Notes: generated from the sequence alone by a model not told the origin. A stretch of 64,000 nt of DNA from an uncultured Pelagibacteraceae bacterium (GCA_902617025.1 CACMVB010000002.1:1-64000), one strand, 5' to 3'. Numbered from the stretch's first letter, positions 42,308 through 53,280 are shown. A program made the numbers and translations.

Positions 42308-43358
42308 TTTAAGATTTTTCAAAAATTCAAAATCTTTACCGGTCGATAAATTTTTTTACAATGTTCTTTATGATAAAAAATTTGGTTATTATAATTCAAA
42401 ATTACCCTTTGGAGATAAAGGAGACTTTATAACAGCACCAAAAATCTCAAATTTATTTTCTGAAATGATAGGTATTTGGTTAGTTTCTACTTGGGAGAAT
42501 TATGGAAAACCAAACAGTTTTAAAATTGTAGAATTAGGACCTGGAGATGGTAGCTTAACTAAAATCCTTTTAAAGGTTTTTGAAAAGTTTCCTGAATTCA
42601 ATTCTATAAAAGACTTATATCTATTTGAAAAAAGTATTTTATTAAGAAAATTACAGAAAAAGAATATAGATAACAAGAAAGTAAAATGGATAAATAATTT
42701 AGATATAATTAAAAAGGGACCAATTATTTTTTTTGGAAATGAATTTTTTGATGCTATTCCAATTAAACAATTCAAACGTAGTAAAAAAGTACTTCTAGAA
42801 AAATATTTTGAAAAAAAAAATTCTAAAATCTTGGAGGTATATAAAAAAGCTTCCTCTAAAAATAAAAAGGTAATCAATTCATTTAAAACTTTGAATAATT
42901 TAAAATTTATTGAGTATCCTATGAAAGGTTTTTTTGAACTAAAAAGAATTATAAATAAAATTATTGATTTACAAGGGTGTCTCTTATTAATTGATTATGG
43001 TTATTTAGAACCAAATAACCTGAACACATTGCAATCAGTGATGAATCACAAAAAAAATCCTTTACTTAAAAATCTTGGAAAAGCAGATATCACCTCACAT
43101 GTAAATTTCTCTTTATTAAATGAGTTTTTGAAGAAAAATAATTTAAAAGTGAAAAAGATAATTTCTCAAAGAGAATTTTTGATTAATATGGGTATTGAAA
43201 AAAGAGCAGAGCTAGTAAGTAAAAAGATGAGGTTTTTAGATAAATCAAATATTTATTTAAGACTAAAAAGACTATTAAGCCCAAGTTTAATGGGAAGTTT
43301 ATTTAAAGTAAGTTTATCTTATAATTTTAAAAATAATGATTATTTTGGATTTAAATAA
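42297..43358 (+). CDS. MidA/NDUFAF7-family SAM-dependent methyltransferase
   Basis: GDKGDFITAPKISNLFSEMIGIW, KIVELGPGDGSL, GNEFFDAIPIKQF. Confidence 0.88.
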   Translation: MRSNLRFFKNSKSLPVDKFFYNVLYDKKFGYYNSKLPFGDKGDFITAPKISNLFSEMIGIWLVSTWENYGKPNSFKIVELGPGDGSLTKILLKVFEKFPEFNSIKDLYLFEKSILLRKLQKKNIDNKKVKWINNLDIIKKGPIIFFGNEFFDAIPIKQFKRSKKVLLEKYFEKKNSKILEVYKKASSKNKKVINSFKTLNNLKFIEYPMKGFFELKRIINKIIDLQGCLLLIDYGYLEPNNLNTLQSVMNHKKNPLLKNLGKADITSHVNFSLLNEFLKKNNLKVKKIISQREFLINMGIEKRAELVSKKMRFLDKSNIYLRLKRLLSPSLMGSLFKVSLSYNFKNNDYFGFK

Positions 43359-44110
43359 TGTTTTATTCAAAGAAATTAAAAAAATTTAAAGAGATTAATC
43401 ACTGTTTTTTTTCAAGGAATGGAGGAGTTTCCAAAGGTTTATATAGGAGTTTAAATTGTGGTAAAGGCTCAAAGGATAAAAAACAAAATATAAGCAAAAA
43501 TCTAAAAATTGTTTCAAAAAAAATGAAAGTTAACTCAAATAATATTATTTTGATGTATCAAACACATAGCAATAAAGTAATCCAAATAAATAAACACAAT
43601 ATAAAAAAACAAATTAATTCAGACTCAATAATAACAAAAATCAAAGGTTTTGCATTAGGAGTTGTTACAGCTGACTGTGTGCCTATTTTATTATTTGATT
43701 ATAAAAATAAGATTGTTGGATGTGTTCATGCTGGCTGGAAAGGAGCTTTAAAGGGAATAATTAAAAATACGATATCTAAAATAAGATCAATTAGTCCTAA
43801 TAATAAAATTTATGCTTGTATTGGACCATGTATTGGAAAAAAAAGTTATGAAGTGGATTTAGAATTTTATAAAAAATTTATTTTAAATTCAAAAAAAAAT
43901 AAAAGATATTTTTTTGATAAATCAGAACATAAAAAATTATTTGATTTGAGAAAATTTGTGACAGATAAGCTTATTGAGCAAAAAGTAAAAGTCGATCATG
44001 TAAATTACGATACTTTCACAGAATCTAGGAACTTTTTTAGCTATAGAAGGTCATCAATTTTTAAAGAGAAAGACTATGGAAGGTGTATATCGTTGATAAA
44101 GCTAAATTAG
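43358..44110 (+). CDS. pgeF: PgeF/YfiH-family polyphenol oxidase-like peptidoglycan editing factor
   Basis: MYQTHSNKVIQI, VTADCVPILLFD, GCVHAGWKGALKGI, ACIGPCIGKKSYEV. Confidence 0.92.
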   Translation: MFYSKKLKKFKEINHCFFSRNGGVSKGLYRSLNCGKGSKDKKQNISKNLKIVSKKMKVNSNNIILMYQTHSNKVIQINKHNIKKQINSDSIITKIKGFALGVVTADCVPILLFDYKNKIVGCVHAGWKGALKGIIKNTISKIRSISPNNKIYACIGPCIGKKSYEVDLEFYKKFILNSKKNKRYFFDKSEHKKLFDLRKFVTDKLIEQKVKVDHVNYDTFTESRNFFSYRRSSIFKEKDYGRCISLIKLN

Positions 44111-44158
44111 ATTAAATTTGAAAACTTTATTAAATAAATGTATAAATAATAACTTTTC

Positions 44159-45091
44159 ATGAAAATATTATCTGGAACTAGCAATTTAAAGCTTAGCAAA
44201 GATATTTCGAAGAATCTCAAACTTAAATTGATTAATACCAATATAAGAAGATTCGCAGATGGTGAAATCTATATTGAGATAAATGAGAACATTAGAGGAA
44301 ACAGCGTGTTTGTAATTCAATCAACTTCTAATCCTGCTAATGACAATATTATGGAACTTCTTTTAGTTATTGATGCTTTAAAAAGATCCTCTGCAAAAAC
44401 TATAACAGCCGTAATCCCATACTTTGGTTATGCTAGACAAGATAGAAAAGTCGCTCCAAGAACATCCATTTCGGCAAAAGTAGTTGCTAACTTAATTTCT
44501 AACGCTGGAGCTACAAGAGTAGTGACAGTAGATTTGCATGCTGGTCAAATCCAAGGTTTTTTTGATATGCCAGTTGATAATTTATATACTGCACCATTAT
44601 TTGCTAAATACATAAAAAAGAAATTAATTAATAAAAAACTTATTTGTGTTTCTCCAGATGTTGGCGGAGTAGCAAGAACAAGGGCTTTGGCAACAAGAAT
44701 TAAAGCAGATCTTGCAATTATAGATAAAAGAAGACCTGCGCCCGGAAAGTCTGAAGTAATGAATATTATAGGAGATGTTAAAAATAAAACTTGTATAATT
44801 GTAGACGATATTATCGACAGTGGTGGAACAATCGTAAATGCTGTGGACGCTCTCAAAAAAAAAGGTGCTAACGAAGTGTATGTATTTATAACTCATGCTG
44901 TACTCAGTGGAGACGCAGTTAAAAAAATTAAAACGTCCAAAATAAAAAAACTGATAATAACAGACACCATAGATAACGCTCAAAAAATTAAGAATAATAA
45001 TAAAATTGAGGTGCTATCCATTGCCTCATTAATGTCAGAAGCTATTAAAAGAATAGCTAATTCTAATTCTGTATCAGATTTATTCAATTAA
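44159..45091 (+). CDS. prs: Ribose-phosphate pyrophosphokinase
   Basis: RFADGEIYIEI, YFGYARQDRKVAPRTSISAK, DVGGVARTRALA, IVDDIIDSGGTI. Confidence 0.96.
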   Translation: MKILSGTSNLKLSKDISKNLKLKLINTNIRRFADGEIYIEINENIRGNSVFVIQSTSNPANDNIMELLLVIDALKRSSAKTITAVIPYFGYARQDRKVAPRTSISAKVVANLISNAGATRVVTVDLHAGQIQGFFDMPVDNLYTAPLFAKYIKKKLINKKLICVSPDVGGVARTRALATRIKADLAIIDKRRPAPGKSEVMNIIGDVKNKTCIIVDDIIDSGGTIVNAVDALKKKGANEVYVFITHAVLSGDAVKKIKTSKIKKLIITDTIDNAQKIKNNNKIEVLSIASLMSEAIKRIANSNSVSDLFN

Positions 45092-45140
45092 CACTTGTTT
45101 TAGTAGAGATCATGAGTTATATACCTTTTTTTATAAAATT

Positions 45141-45893
45141 ATGAGTAATCTTAAAGCAATAAAGAGAGAAAATCCGAGCGCTGGCTCAAATAATAAATTA
45201 CGTGCTGATGGCCTAATTCCAGCAATCTTATATGGAGGTAAGGATCCTAATCAGAATATTTCAGTCAGTAAAAAAGAAATATCTAATATAATTAATTCGG
45301 ATACCTTTTTATCAAAAGTTTTAGAGATAGAATTAGACGGCAAAAAAGAAAAAGTTATCCCAAGAGATGTTGCTTATCATGTTGTTTCAGAGGAACCAAT
45401 CCACATTGATTTTATGAGAATAGTTTCAGGCAAAAAAATTATTTTGGAAATACCAGTAAAATTTATAAATCATCCAGACTCACCTGGCTTAAAACGTGGG
45501 GGAGTTTTAAATATAGTAAGAAGAAAAGTTGAGCTTAAATGTCCAGCAGAAACTATCCCAGATGAAATTGTCGTTGATCTTACTGGAACTGATATTGGAA
45601 CAAGTATCAAGATTTCTTCAGTAAAGCTTCCTGAAAATGTAATTCCAACAATTACTGATCGTGATTTTGTTGTTGCCACTGTCGCGGCTCCAACTGTAAT
45701 TAAAGAACCTGAAAAACCAGCTGAAGAAGCTTCTGCTGAAGGAGCAGAAGGTGAGACACCAGCTGAAGGAGGAGACGTTGCAGCTAAAGATGGAGAGACA
45801 GGTAAAAAGGACGAAAAAACTAAAGAAGGGTCTGCCGAAAAAAAACCTGATGAGAAAAAACCTTCTGATAAAAAACCCACTGAGAAAAAATAA
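45141..45893 (+). CDS. rplY: 50S ribosomal protein L25/Ctc with long charged tail
   Basis: NKLRADGLIPAILYGG, HIDFMRI, VKFINHPDSPGLKRGGVLN; C-terminal E/A/K/P-rich extension. Confidence 0.93.
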   Translation: MSNLKAIKRENPSAGSNNKLRADGLIPAILYGGKDPNQNISVSKKEISNIINSDTFLSKVLEIELDGKKEKVIPRDVAYHVVSEEPIHIDFMRIVSGKKIILEIPVKFINHPDSPGLKRGGVLNIVRRKVELKCPAETIPDEIVVDLTGTDIGTSIKISSVKLPENVIPTITDRDFVVATVAAPTVIKEPEKPAEEASAEGAEGETPAEGGDVAAKDGETGKKDEKTKEGSAEKKPDEKKPSDKKPTEKK

Positions 45894-45898
45894 TCAAT

Positions 45899-46471
45899 AT
45901 GCTTTTACTTGTTGGATTAGGAAATCCAGGATCAAACTATACTAATACAAGACATAATATAGGATTTAAAATTATTGATGCAATAAATGCACATTTTAAA
46001 CTTTCCAAACAAAAACCAAAATTCAAAGGATTATTAACAACAGGCAACATAGAAGAAAAAAAGATTTATGCAATCAAGCCTCTTACTTTTATGAATAATT
46101 CAGGTACAGCTATCAAAGAACTTATTGATTATTTTAAAATAGATGCAAAAGATGTGATTGTTTTCCACGATGATATGGATATCGATTTTGGTAAAGTTAA
46201 AGCTAAATTTGGTGGTACCAGTGCAGGACATAATGGAATTGAGTCAATTGATAAATTTATTGGTAAGGACTACTCTAGAGTAAGAATTGGGATTGGCCAT
46301 CCTAAACAAAAAAAAAAGGTAAATAATCATGTTTTAGAAGACTTTAAAGAAGATGAAGAAGAAAAAATTCAAGAAATTACAGAAAATATAGTTAAACAAA
46401 TACCAACATTAATCGAAAAAAAAATAGACTTGTTCTCAAGTAAAGTTAATCAAAATCTTAATGGGATTTAA
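45899..46471 (+). CDS. pth: Peptidyl-tRNA hydrolase
   Basis: LLVGLGNPGSNYTNTRHNIGF, KPLTFMNNSG, HDDMDIDFGK, GTSAGHNGI. Confidence 0.96.
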   Translation: MLLLVGLGNPGSNYTNTRHNIGFKIIDAINAHFKLSKQKPKFKGLLTTGNIEEKKIYAIKPLTFMNNSGTAIKELIDYFKIDAKDVIVFHDDMDIDFGKVKAKFGGTSAGHNGIESIDKFIGKDYSRVRIGIGHPKQKKKVNNHVLEDFKEDEEEKIQEITENIVKQIPTLIEKKIDLFSSKVNQNLNGI

Positions 46472-47531
46472 ATGTGGTATTGTCGGATTGCCAAATGTGG
46501 GGAAATCTACTTTATTTAATGCACTCACGGCTTCAAAAAATGCAGAAGCTGCCAATTTTCCTTTTTGTACTATTGATCCAAATATTGGGGTAGTTGATGT
46601 AATTGACGAAAGGCTTGATCATCTTGCTAAGCTATCAAAATCAAAGAAAAAAATTTATACTAATATAACTTTTGTGGATATAGCTGGCTTAGTTAAAGGA
46701 GCATCAAAAGGTGAAGGATTAGGAAATAAATTTCTTTCACACATCAGAGAAGTCGATGCGATTATACATTTAGTCAGATGCTTTGACTCTGAAAAAATTA
46801 CCCATGTAAACTCTCAAATAGATCCTGCATCTGATCTTGAAACGATTAAAACTGAAATTATACTTTCAGATTTAGATGTGATTCAGAAAAAATTGGAAAA
46901 GAGTAAAAAAAAACTCCTTACTGAAACAGAGGAAAAAATATTAAAAGAAAAATTAAAAGATCTAAATAATGGAAAAGAGACAAAAATCAATAACGTAGAA
47001 GAAGAAAAATTTCTATCGCGTATTGGCTTACTTAGTGTCAAACCAAAAATTATAGTTTGTAATGTAGATGAAGAAAATTTAACTAAAGGAAACAACTATA
47101 CTCAACAGGTTAAAAATAAATATCCTAATGAAAAAGTAATTAATATTTGTGCTGATATTGAAGACCAACTATCAGGTTTAGATAAAGATGAAAAAGAAAA
47201 ATTTATGCAAGAAATTGGTCTTAATAAGACAGGTTTAAATAAACTTATAAAAGAAGGATATGATCTTTTAAACCTTGATACTTTTTTTACATCTGGGCCC
47301 GAAGAAAGTAGAGCATGGACTGTGAGACGAAATACATCTGCTCCAAAAGCTGCAAGTGTAATTCATACTGAATTTGAAAAAAAATTTATTAGAGCTGAAA
47401 CAGTTACATGTGAGGACTTTATTAAATATGGTAGTGCTGAAAAATGTAAAGAAAATGGAAAATTAAGAATTGAAGGCAAAGACTATATTGTGCAAGACGG
47501 AGATGTTTTATACTTCCGTGTCAATTCGTGA
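46461..47531 (+). CDS. ychF: Redox-regulated ATPase YchF
   Basis: GIVGLPNVGKSTLFNALT, FCTIDPNIG, FVDIAGLVKGASKGEGLGNKFL. Confidence 0.96.
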   Translation: MGFKCGIVGLPNVGKSTLFNALTASKNAEAANFPFCTIDPNIGVVDVIDERLDHLAKLSKSKKKIYTNITFVDIAGLVKGASKGEGLGNKFLSHIREVDAIIHLVRCFDSEKITHVNSQIDPASDLETIKTEIILSDLDVIQKKLEKSKKKLLTETEEKILKEKLKDLNNGKETKINNVEEEKFLSRIGLLSVKPKIIVCNVDEENLTKGNNYTQQVKNKYPNEKVINICADIEDQLSGLDKDEKEKFMQEIGLNKTGLNKLIKEGYDLLNLDTFFTSGPEESRAWTVRRNTSAPKAASVIHTEFEKKFIRAETVTCEDFIKYGSAEKCKENGKLRIEGKDYIVQDGDVLYFRVNS

Positions 47532-48290
47532 CCAAATCTTTTTCATGCTTAAATAAACTAAGATTGTTAAAAGTACCAAATAAATAATAACTTTTACTCC
47601 GGTCTTATGTCTTTCCTCAAGTTCAGGTTCTGCAGCCCAAGCTAAAAAAGTCGTCACATCCTTTGCCATTTGATCTATAGTTGAGTCTGTTCCGTCAGCA
47701 TACTCGACTAAACCATCCATCAAATTGTTAGGCATTTTAATCTTGTTACCAATCATATACTTATTATAGTAAACTCCGTCATCAAGTTTAACACCTGGCG
47801 GAGGGTCCTCATAACCAACTAATACAGAATATATGTAGTTTGCCCCTCCTTTTCTTGCTTTAACTAAAACTGACATGTCTGGTGGGTAAGCTCCACCGTT
47901 TGCTGCTGTTGCTGCTTGAACATTAGGGTACGGGCTTTTAAATTTATCTGAAGGTCTTCCTGGACGAGTGAACATTTCTCCTTGCGCGTCGGGCCCATCT
48001 TCAATCTCAAAACTAGCAGCAATAGCTTTAACTTCTTGCTCTGAAAACTCAGGTCCACCGGGTTCTCCTAGATTTCTGTAACTTAGATATTGCATGGAGT
48101 GGCAAGAGGCACATACTTCTTTATAAACTTGAAAACCTCTTTGTAATGATGCTCTATCAAAAGTTCCTGTTAAACCCTTAAAACTCCAGTCTACTTTTAT
48201 TGGGTCTACCATTTCGGCGCTTTGTAGTGGTTTAAATGAGATTAGTAATAAAAAAGGTAAAACGAATAATCTTGATTTAGACTTTATCAT
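47508..48290 (-). CDS. petC: Cytochrome c1
   Basis: [16 protein letters not shown] haem motif; C-terminal TM; adjacent to petB. Confidence 0.94.
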   Translation of the reverse strand: MIKSKSRLFVLPFLLLISFKPLQSAEMVDPIKVDWSFKGLTGTFDRASLQRGFQVYKEVCASCHSMQYLSYRNLGEPGGPEFSEQEVKAIAASFEIEDGPDAQGEMFTRPGRPSDKFKSPYPNVQAATAANGGAYPPDMSVLVKARKGGANYIYSVLVGYEDPPPGVKLDDGVYYNKYMIGNKIKMPNNLMDGLVEYADGTDSTIDQMAKDVTTFLAWAAEPELEERHKTGVKVIIYLVLLTILVYLSMKKIWSRIDTEV

Positions 48291-49536
48291 TAACCTTCCT
48301 AGCTATAGATGGTTCAGCGCCACCAGTTAAAACTGGTTCTGAAATGCTCATTGGAATTGGGTCGGTTTTCTCCAAATAACCAACAACTGGCATAACAACA
48401 ATGAAATGTAAGAAATAGTAAACAGTTCCTACTCTAGCTAATACTAAATAAACTCCCTCAGCTGGCATTGCGCCTACGTAACCAAGCATTAGAACGTCTA
48501 TTACTAATATCCAAAAGAACTGTCTATAAATCGGTCTAAAAACAGCCGATCTCACTTTTGATGTATCTAACCAAGGTAAAACAAAAAGAATAAAAATTGC
48601 ACTAAACATTAAAATTACCCCGCCTAATTTATCAGGGACAGATCTTAAAATTGCGTAAAATGGTAACAAATACCATTCAGGCACAATGTGAGCAGGTGTA
48701 ACTAATGGATTTGCAGGTATATAATTGTCTGAGTGTCCCAAAACGTTAGGAGTAAAAAATACAAATCCAGCAAATATGATCATAAAAACTAAAAGCGCGA
48801 AAGCGTCTTTAATTGTTATGTAAGGATGAAACGGCACTGTATCTTTAGACGGTTTCTTTATATCAATACCTACAGGGTTATTATTTCCCGGAACATGTAA
48901 AGCCCAAATGTGTAAAACTACTAATCCTAAAATTAAAAAAGGTATTAAATAATGTAAACTAAAAAATCTGTTTAGTGTTGGATTATCTACAGAATATGCT
49001 CCCCATAGCCAAGTCGTTATACTGTCTCCAACTAATGGTATCGCGCTAAATAAGTTAGTTATTACTGTAGCACCCCAGAAGCTCATTTGACCCCAAGGCA
49101 AAACATAACCCATGAAAGCTGCTGCCATCATTAATAAATAAATCATCAAACCAATTATCCAAATTACTTCTCTTGGTGATTTATATGATCCATAAAATAA
49201 AGATCTAAAAATGTGAATGTAAACTGCTAGGAAAAACATAGATGCACCATTGCTATGAATGTATCTAATTAACCATCCATAATTAACGTCTCTCATTATA
49301 TGTTCGACGCTTGCAAAAGCTAAATCTGCATGAGCGACGTAATGCATTGCTAAAACAATTCCTGTAACTATTTGAGTGATTAAACAAAAAGTTAAAATTC
49401 CACCGAAGGTCCACCAATAGTTTAGATTTTTAGGTGTTGGGTAATCTGTAAGGTGTGCTCCAAGAGTAAGTAATGGTAAACGATCGTTAAACCATTTTCC
49501 TGCTTTAGATTTAGGTGTATATTCGTGCTCACTCAT
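48277..49536 (-). CDS. petB: Cytochrome b of bc1 complex
   Basis: [65 protein letters not shown]. Confidence 0.97.
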   Translation of the reverse strand: MSEHEYTPKSKAGKWFNDRLPLLTLGAHLTDYPTPKNLNYWWTFGGILTFCLITQIVTGIVLAMHYVAHADLAFASVEHIMRDVNYGWLIRYIHSNGASMFFLAVYIHIFRSLFYGSYKSPREVIWIIGLMIYLLMMAAAFMGYVLPWGQMSFWGATVITNLFSAIPLVGDSITTWLWGAYSVDNPTLNRFFSLHYLIPFLILGLVVLHIWALHVPGNNNPVGIDIKKPSKDTVPFHPYITIKDAFALLVFMIIFAGFVFFTPNVLGHSDNYIPANPLVTPAHIVPEWYLLPFYAILRSVPDKLGGVILMFSAIFILFVLPWLDTSKVRSAVFRPIYRQFFWILVIDVLMLGYVGAMPAEGVYLVLARVGTVYYFLHFIVVMPVVGYLEKTDPIPMSISEPVLTGGAEPSIARKVNDKV

Positions 49537-49544
49537 AATTTTTT

Positions 49545-50066
49545 TTAACCAATCTTAATCGTATTACTGTCTACAAATTCAAATTTTGGTATTTCCATGT
49601 TTGTTGGAGCTGGTCCCTTTCTTATTCTGCCTGATACATCGTAATGTGAACCATGGCAAGGACAAAACCAACCATTAAAGTCCCCTTTATCTTTTAAAGG
49701 CACACATCCAAGATGTGTACAAACTCCTAACATGACTAACCATTCATCTTTGCCCTCTTTTACTCTATCTTCATCTTTTTGAGGATCAGGCAAATCGTCC
49801 AATTTTACTGCCCTGGCTTCAGCTATTTCTTCTGAAGTTCTTTTTTTTATAAATATTGGCTTTCCTCTCCATAAAACAGTAATAGATTTGCCAGGTTCTA
49901 TGCTACTAATGTCAACTTCTGTAGTTGCTAAAGCTTTTTGGGCTTTATCAGGATTCATTTGGTCAATCATTGGCCAAATAACGGCTCCAACTCCTACTGC
50001 TCCTACTGTATAACTGGCTGTAAATAAAAAATCTCTTCTGTTAACTTTTTTTTCTTCTTTGCTCAT
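49545..50066 (-). CDS. petA: Rieske iron-sulfur subunit of bc1 complex
   Basis: [16 protein letters not shown] and CPCHGSHYD. Confidence 0.96.
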   Translation of the reverse strand: MSKEEKKVNRRDFLFTASYTVGAVGVGAVIWPMIDQMNPDKAQKALATTEVDISSIEPGKSITVLWRGKPIFIKKRTSEEIAEARAVKLDDLPDPQKDEDRVKEGKDEWLVMLGVCTHLGCVPLKDKGDFNGWFCPCHGSHYDVSGRIRKGPAPTNMEIPKFEFVDSNTIKIG

Positions 50067-50155
50067 TTATGTAAGTGCTTATAATATAATTATTAGATAA
50101 AACCATATTTTAAAGATTTCTAGGGTCAGAATGACACATAAATTAAGCTCAAATA

Positions 50156-50605
50156 ATGCACATAGTACTTTACAAACCTGATATCCCGCAAAATACTGCA
50201 GCAATAATAAGGCTAGGAGCCTGCCTGAATTTGAGTATTCACTTGATAGAACCATGTGGTTTTAATTTAAACGACAACAGGTTTAAAAGAGTGGTTATGG
50301 ATTACATTGGCTTAAGCAAGATTGTTCGGCACAATGGGTTTGAAGCATTCTTAAAAAAATACAAGAAATCAAGAATAGTTTTAATGACAACAAAAGCAAA
50401 AAAATTATATCATAAGTTTAAGTTTAAAAAAAATGATATGCTTTTATTTGGAAAAGAAAGTGCTGGAGTTCCAGAAGAAATACATCAAATGCTTAAAAAT
50501 AAAATAAAAATTCCTATGAACAAAAAAACTAGGTCTTTAAATATTGCAATGAGTGTTGCGATAGTAGCTGCAGAAGCTTTAAGGCAAAATAATTTACTTA
50601 AATGA
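50156..50605 (+). CDS. trmL: tRNA (cytidine(34)-2'-O)-methyltransferase
   Basis: IVLYKPDIPQNTAAIIRL, LLFGKESAGVPEE, SLNIAMSVAIVAAEALRQ. Confidence 0.92.
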   Translation: MHIVLYKPDIPQNTAAIIRLGACLNLSIHLIEPCGFNLNDNRFKRVVMDYIGLSKIVRHNGFEAFLKKYKKSRIVLMTTKAKKLYHKFKFKKNDMLLFGKESAGVPEEIHQMLKNKIKIPMNKKTRSLNIAMSVAIVAAEALRQNNLLK

Positions 50606-51426
50606 TTACACCCGACTTTAGAAAAAAAATGGCTGATAGCTGGTTTTCATATTTACAAATTCAAATTTGTAAAGAGTTTGAATACCTTGAAAAGAATAAA
50701 GTAAAATTCTCAAAAAGAGATTGGAGTAAAAACAAAAAAAATGAGGGTGGAGGAACTTCATTTCTTTTAACAAATGGGAAGATATTTGATAAAGTTGGCG
50801 TCAATAAATCTACCGTTTCAGGAATTTTTCCTAAAAGATTTAGGTCAAAGATATTAGGAGCTGAAAAAAAAGGTAAATATTGGGCTTCAGGAGTTTCTGT
50901 GGTAGCTCATATGAGAAACCCCAAAATGCCTGCAATACATTTTAACACTAGGTTTATAGTAACTTCTAAAGAGTGGTTTGGTGGAGGAATGGATGTAACA
51001 CCAAGTTATGAAGATATAAAAGAAAAAAAAATGATACACGATGAGTTAAAAAAAGTATGTATCCAAAATAAAAAAAATTATAAAAAATATAAAAAATGGT
51101 GTGACGAATATTTTTATTTACCACACAGGAAAGAAGCTAGAGGAATTGGCGGTATTTTTTTTGACTATGAAACTAAAGATTGGATTAAAAACTTTAAATT
51201 TGTAAGAGAACTTGGTCTTTCTTTTATAGATATTTCAAAAAAAATTATAAAGAAAAAAGAAAATTTAAAATGGACGAAAAAAGATAAAGAAAAACAGTTT
51301 CTCAAACGGGGAAGATATGTTGAGTTCAACCTTTTGTATGATAGAGGTACAAGGTTTGGATTAAACTCGGGAGGAAATATTGACTCAATATTAATGTCAC
51401 TTCCTCCTGAAGCAAGGTGGAAATAG
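50602..51426 (+). CDS. hemF: Oxygen-dependent coproporphyrinogen-III oxidase
   Basis: GGTSFLL, MPAIHFNTRF, WFGGGMDVTPSYE, FLKRGRYVEFNLLYDRGTRFGLNSGGNIDSILMSLPPEARW. Confidence 0.96.
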   Translation: MITPDFRKKMADSWFSYLQIQICKEFEYLEKNKVKFSKRDWSKNKKNEGGGTSFLLTNGKIFDKVGVNKSTVSGIFPKRFRSKILGAEKKGKYWASGVSVVAHMRNPKMPAIHFNTRFIVTSKEWFGGGMDVTPSYEDIKEKKMIHDELKKVCIQNKKNYKKYKKWCDEYFYLPHRKEARGIGGIFFDYETKDWIKNFKFVRELGLSFIDISKKIIKKKENLKWTKKDKEKQFLKRGRYVEFNLLYDRGTRFGLNSGGNIDSILMSLPPEARWK

Positions 51427-51905
51427 TCATGAAAAAAGAACCGATAACAGTAAGCGGTCTTCAAAATTTAAAAGCAGAATTAGAAGATCTCAAAAATATT
51501 CAGAGGCCAAAAATTGTTGAAGCAATAGCTGAAGCAAGATCTCATGGAGATTTAAAGGAGAACGCTGAATATCATGCAGCAAAAGAGCAACAAGCATTAA
51601 TCGAAAGCCGGGTAATTGCAATAAATGATATTATTGCTAGAGCAAATGTAGTTGACGTCACTAAAATAGAAAACGATGGAAAAGTTATTTTTGGATCAAC
51701 TGTAAAAGTTCAAGATTTAGCAACAGATAAAAAGATTTCTTATAGATTAGTAGGTCAGGATGAAGCAGATATTAAAAATAATTTAATTTTTTTTAAAAGT
51801 CCAATCGGGAAAGCTCTTATAGGTAAAAATAAGGGTGAAATGATAAGTGTATCAACACCATCTGGGGAGAGAAACTTTGAAATCCTTGATGTTGAATACA
51901 TCTAA
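51417..51905 (+). CDS. greA: Transcription elongation factor GreA
   Basis: EAIAEARSHGDLKENAEYHAAKEQQ, ISYRLVGQDEAD, SPIGKALIGK. Confidence 0.96.
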   Translation: MEIVMKKEPITVSGLQNLKAELEDLKNIQRPKIVEAIAEARSHGDLKENAEYHAAKEQQALIESRVIAINDIIARANVVDVTKIENDGKVIFGSTVKVQDLATDKKISYRLVGQDEADIKNNLIFFKSPIGKALIGKNKGEMISVSTPSGERNFEILDVEYI

Positions 51906-53164
51906 TTCGAATTTACTTTTATTATCTCATCGACTCTTTCATTTGAAATTTTAAAATTATTGTTTATCCACTCCCTCTCTAAAGTTTTTAAAACATTTCC
52001 TAACGTCTGTCCCTCCTGCATCCCTTTGTGCTTAAGAGTATCGCCATCTATTGGAAATACAGGCACTTTAATTTTTAAAATCCTATGAAGAGTTTTAGAA
52101 AAATCATTTACTTTCGCTTTTGAATTTATTGAAAAGTTGATTAAATTAAGAGCTATTAAATGATTTTTTCCATTTATATAAACATTTTTAATTAAATTTT
52201 TGTTAAAAAATTCTTTATCATTTTTGAGTTTTGTTAAATTTTCATTGAATTTCTTCAAGGTCTCCTTGATCTTATTAGATGTATTATATTTATGAGTAAA
52301 ATATTCATGATTTCCCTTTTCATCAATTAACATCACTGCTAACAAAATATCTAAGTGTGCTTCCGAGTATTGATATACCTTTTTTAGTCTTTCTAGTCTG
52401 TTCAAATACAAAAATTCGGGAAATGTCATTGAAAATATTTCCTTCAAATTGCTACTTTGATTAATTGTTAAAAAGTTTTTTAAACTTAAAATTTTGAGTA
52501 ATTCAATTAAAATTCTTTCTCTGGAGATTTTTTTAATACCGTCTAAATTTTGTTTAATCGCATTACTAGTTGTTGGCTCAACTACAATATCATACATAAC
52601 TTTAAATCTTACAAATCTGACGATTCTTAAATAATCCTCTTCTATTCTTTTTTGTGGGTCTCCAATAAACTTGATATTTTTATTTTTAAGATCAACTATA
52701 CCCATTTGAGGATCATAAAGTTTACCATTAGTATCCATGTAAATTGCATTTATTGTGAAATCTCTTCTCTCAGAGTCTTGTTGCCAATTATCAGTATACT
52801 CTACCTCTGCATGTCTTCCATCTGTTTTTATATCTTTTCTTAAGGTTGTTAATTCAACTTTGTGGTTTTCTGACACAATAGTAACGGTTCCATGTTTAGC
52901 TCCAGTATCGATAACTTTTAAATTTGTGTCTTTAAATTTTTCTTTGATCTGATCTGTTGTTAAAATCGTTGCAATATCAATATCGTCTATTTTTTCATTT
53001 GAGAGATATTTCCTCACACATCCGCCTACATATCTTGCAGCTACTTTATCTCTAGGAATATCCTCTTGTAATTTTTTGAAAATAAATTTTAAATCTTTGT
53101 TTCTGTAAAATGGAAAAATAATTCTCTTGATATTTTTTAAAAAATTAAAACTTAGATTAAGCAT
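51902..53164 (-). CDS. cca: CCA tRNA nucleotidyltransferase / poly(A) polymerase family
   Basis: RYVGGCVRKYLSNEKIDDIDIATI, RDFTINAIYMDTNGKLYDP, RIVRFVRF. Confidence 0.93.
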   Translation of the reverse strand: MLNLSFNFLKNIKRIIFPFYRNKDLKFIFKKLQEDIPRDKVAARYVGGCVRKYLSNEKIDDIDIATILTTDQIKEKFKDTNLKVIDTGAKHGTVTIVSENHKVELTTLRKDIKTDGRHAEVEYTDNWQQDSERRDFTINAIYMDTNGKLYDPQMGIVDLKNKNIKFIGDPQKRIEEDYLRIVRFVRFKVMYDIVVEPTTSNAIKQNLDGIKKISRERILIELLKILSLKNFLTINQSSNLKEIFSMTFPEFLYLNRLERLKKVYQYSEAHLDILLAVMLIDEKGNHEYFTHKYNTSNKIKETLKKFNENLTKLKNDKEFFNKNLIKNVYINGKNHLIALNLINFSINSKAKVNDFSKTLHRILKIKVPVFPIDGDTLKHKGMQEGQTLGNVLKTLEREWINNNFKISNERVDEIIKVNSN

Positions 53165-53171
53165 AAATCTA

Positions 53172-53245
53172 TGGCTGGGGCACTAGGATTCGAACCTAGG
53201 ATGGCGGTATCAAAAACCGCTGCCTTACCGCTTGGCTATGCCCCA
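53172..53245 (-). tRNA. tRNA-Gln (TTG), CCA encoded
   Basis: TGGGGCATAGCCAAGCGGTAAGGCAGCGGTTTTTGATACCGCCATCCTAGGTTCGAATCCTAGTGCCCCAGCCA. Confidence 0.96.
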
Positions 53246-53280
53246 ATTACAAGTGACTGATATATCATAATTAAATAGAT

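Noticed and set aside
42500-42877. 125-aa minus-strand ORF opposite the MidA-like methyltransferase
   Set aside because: F/L/S/I-rich antisense translation of an AT-rich gene; coding strand has strong motifs
44545-44983. Two overlapping minus-strand ORFs (103 and 119 aa) opposite prs
   Set aside because: Both lie inside the clear prs gene; no motif, no plausible promoter
45470-45880. 136-aa minus-strand ORF opposite rplY
   Set aside because: Antisense of the low-complexity L25 tail; Ser/Pro/Ala-rich composition is the expected mirror of a K/E/A-rich frame
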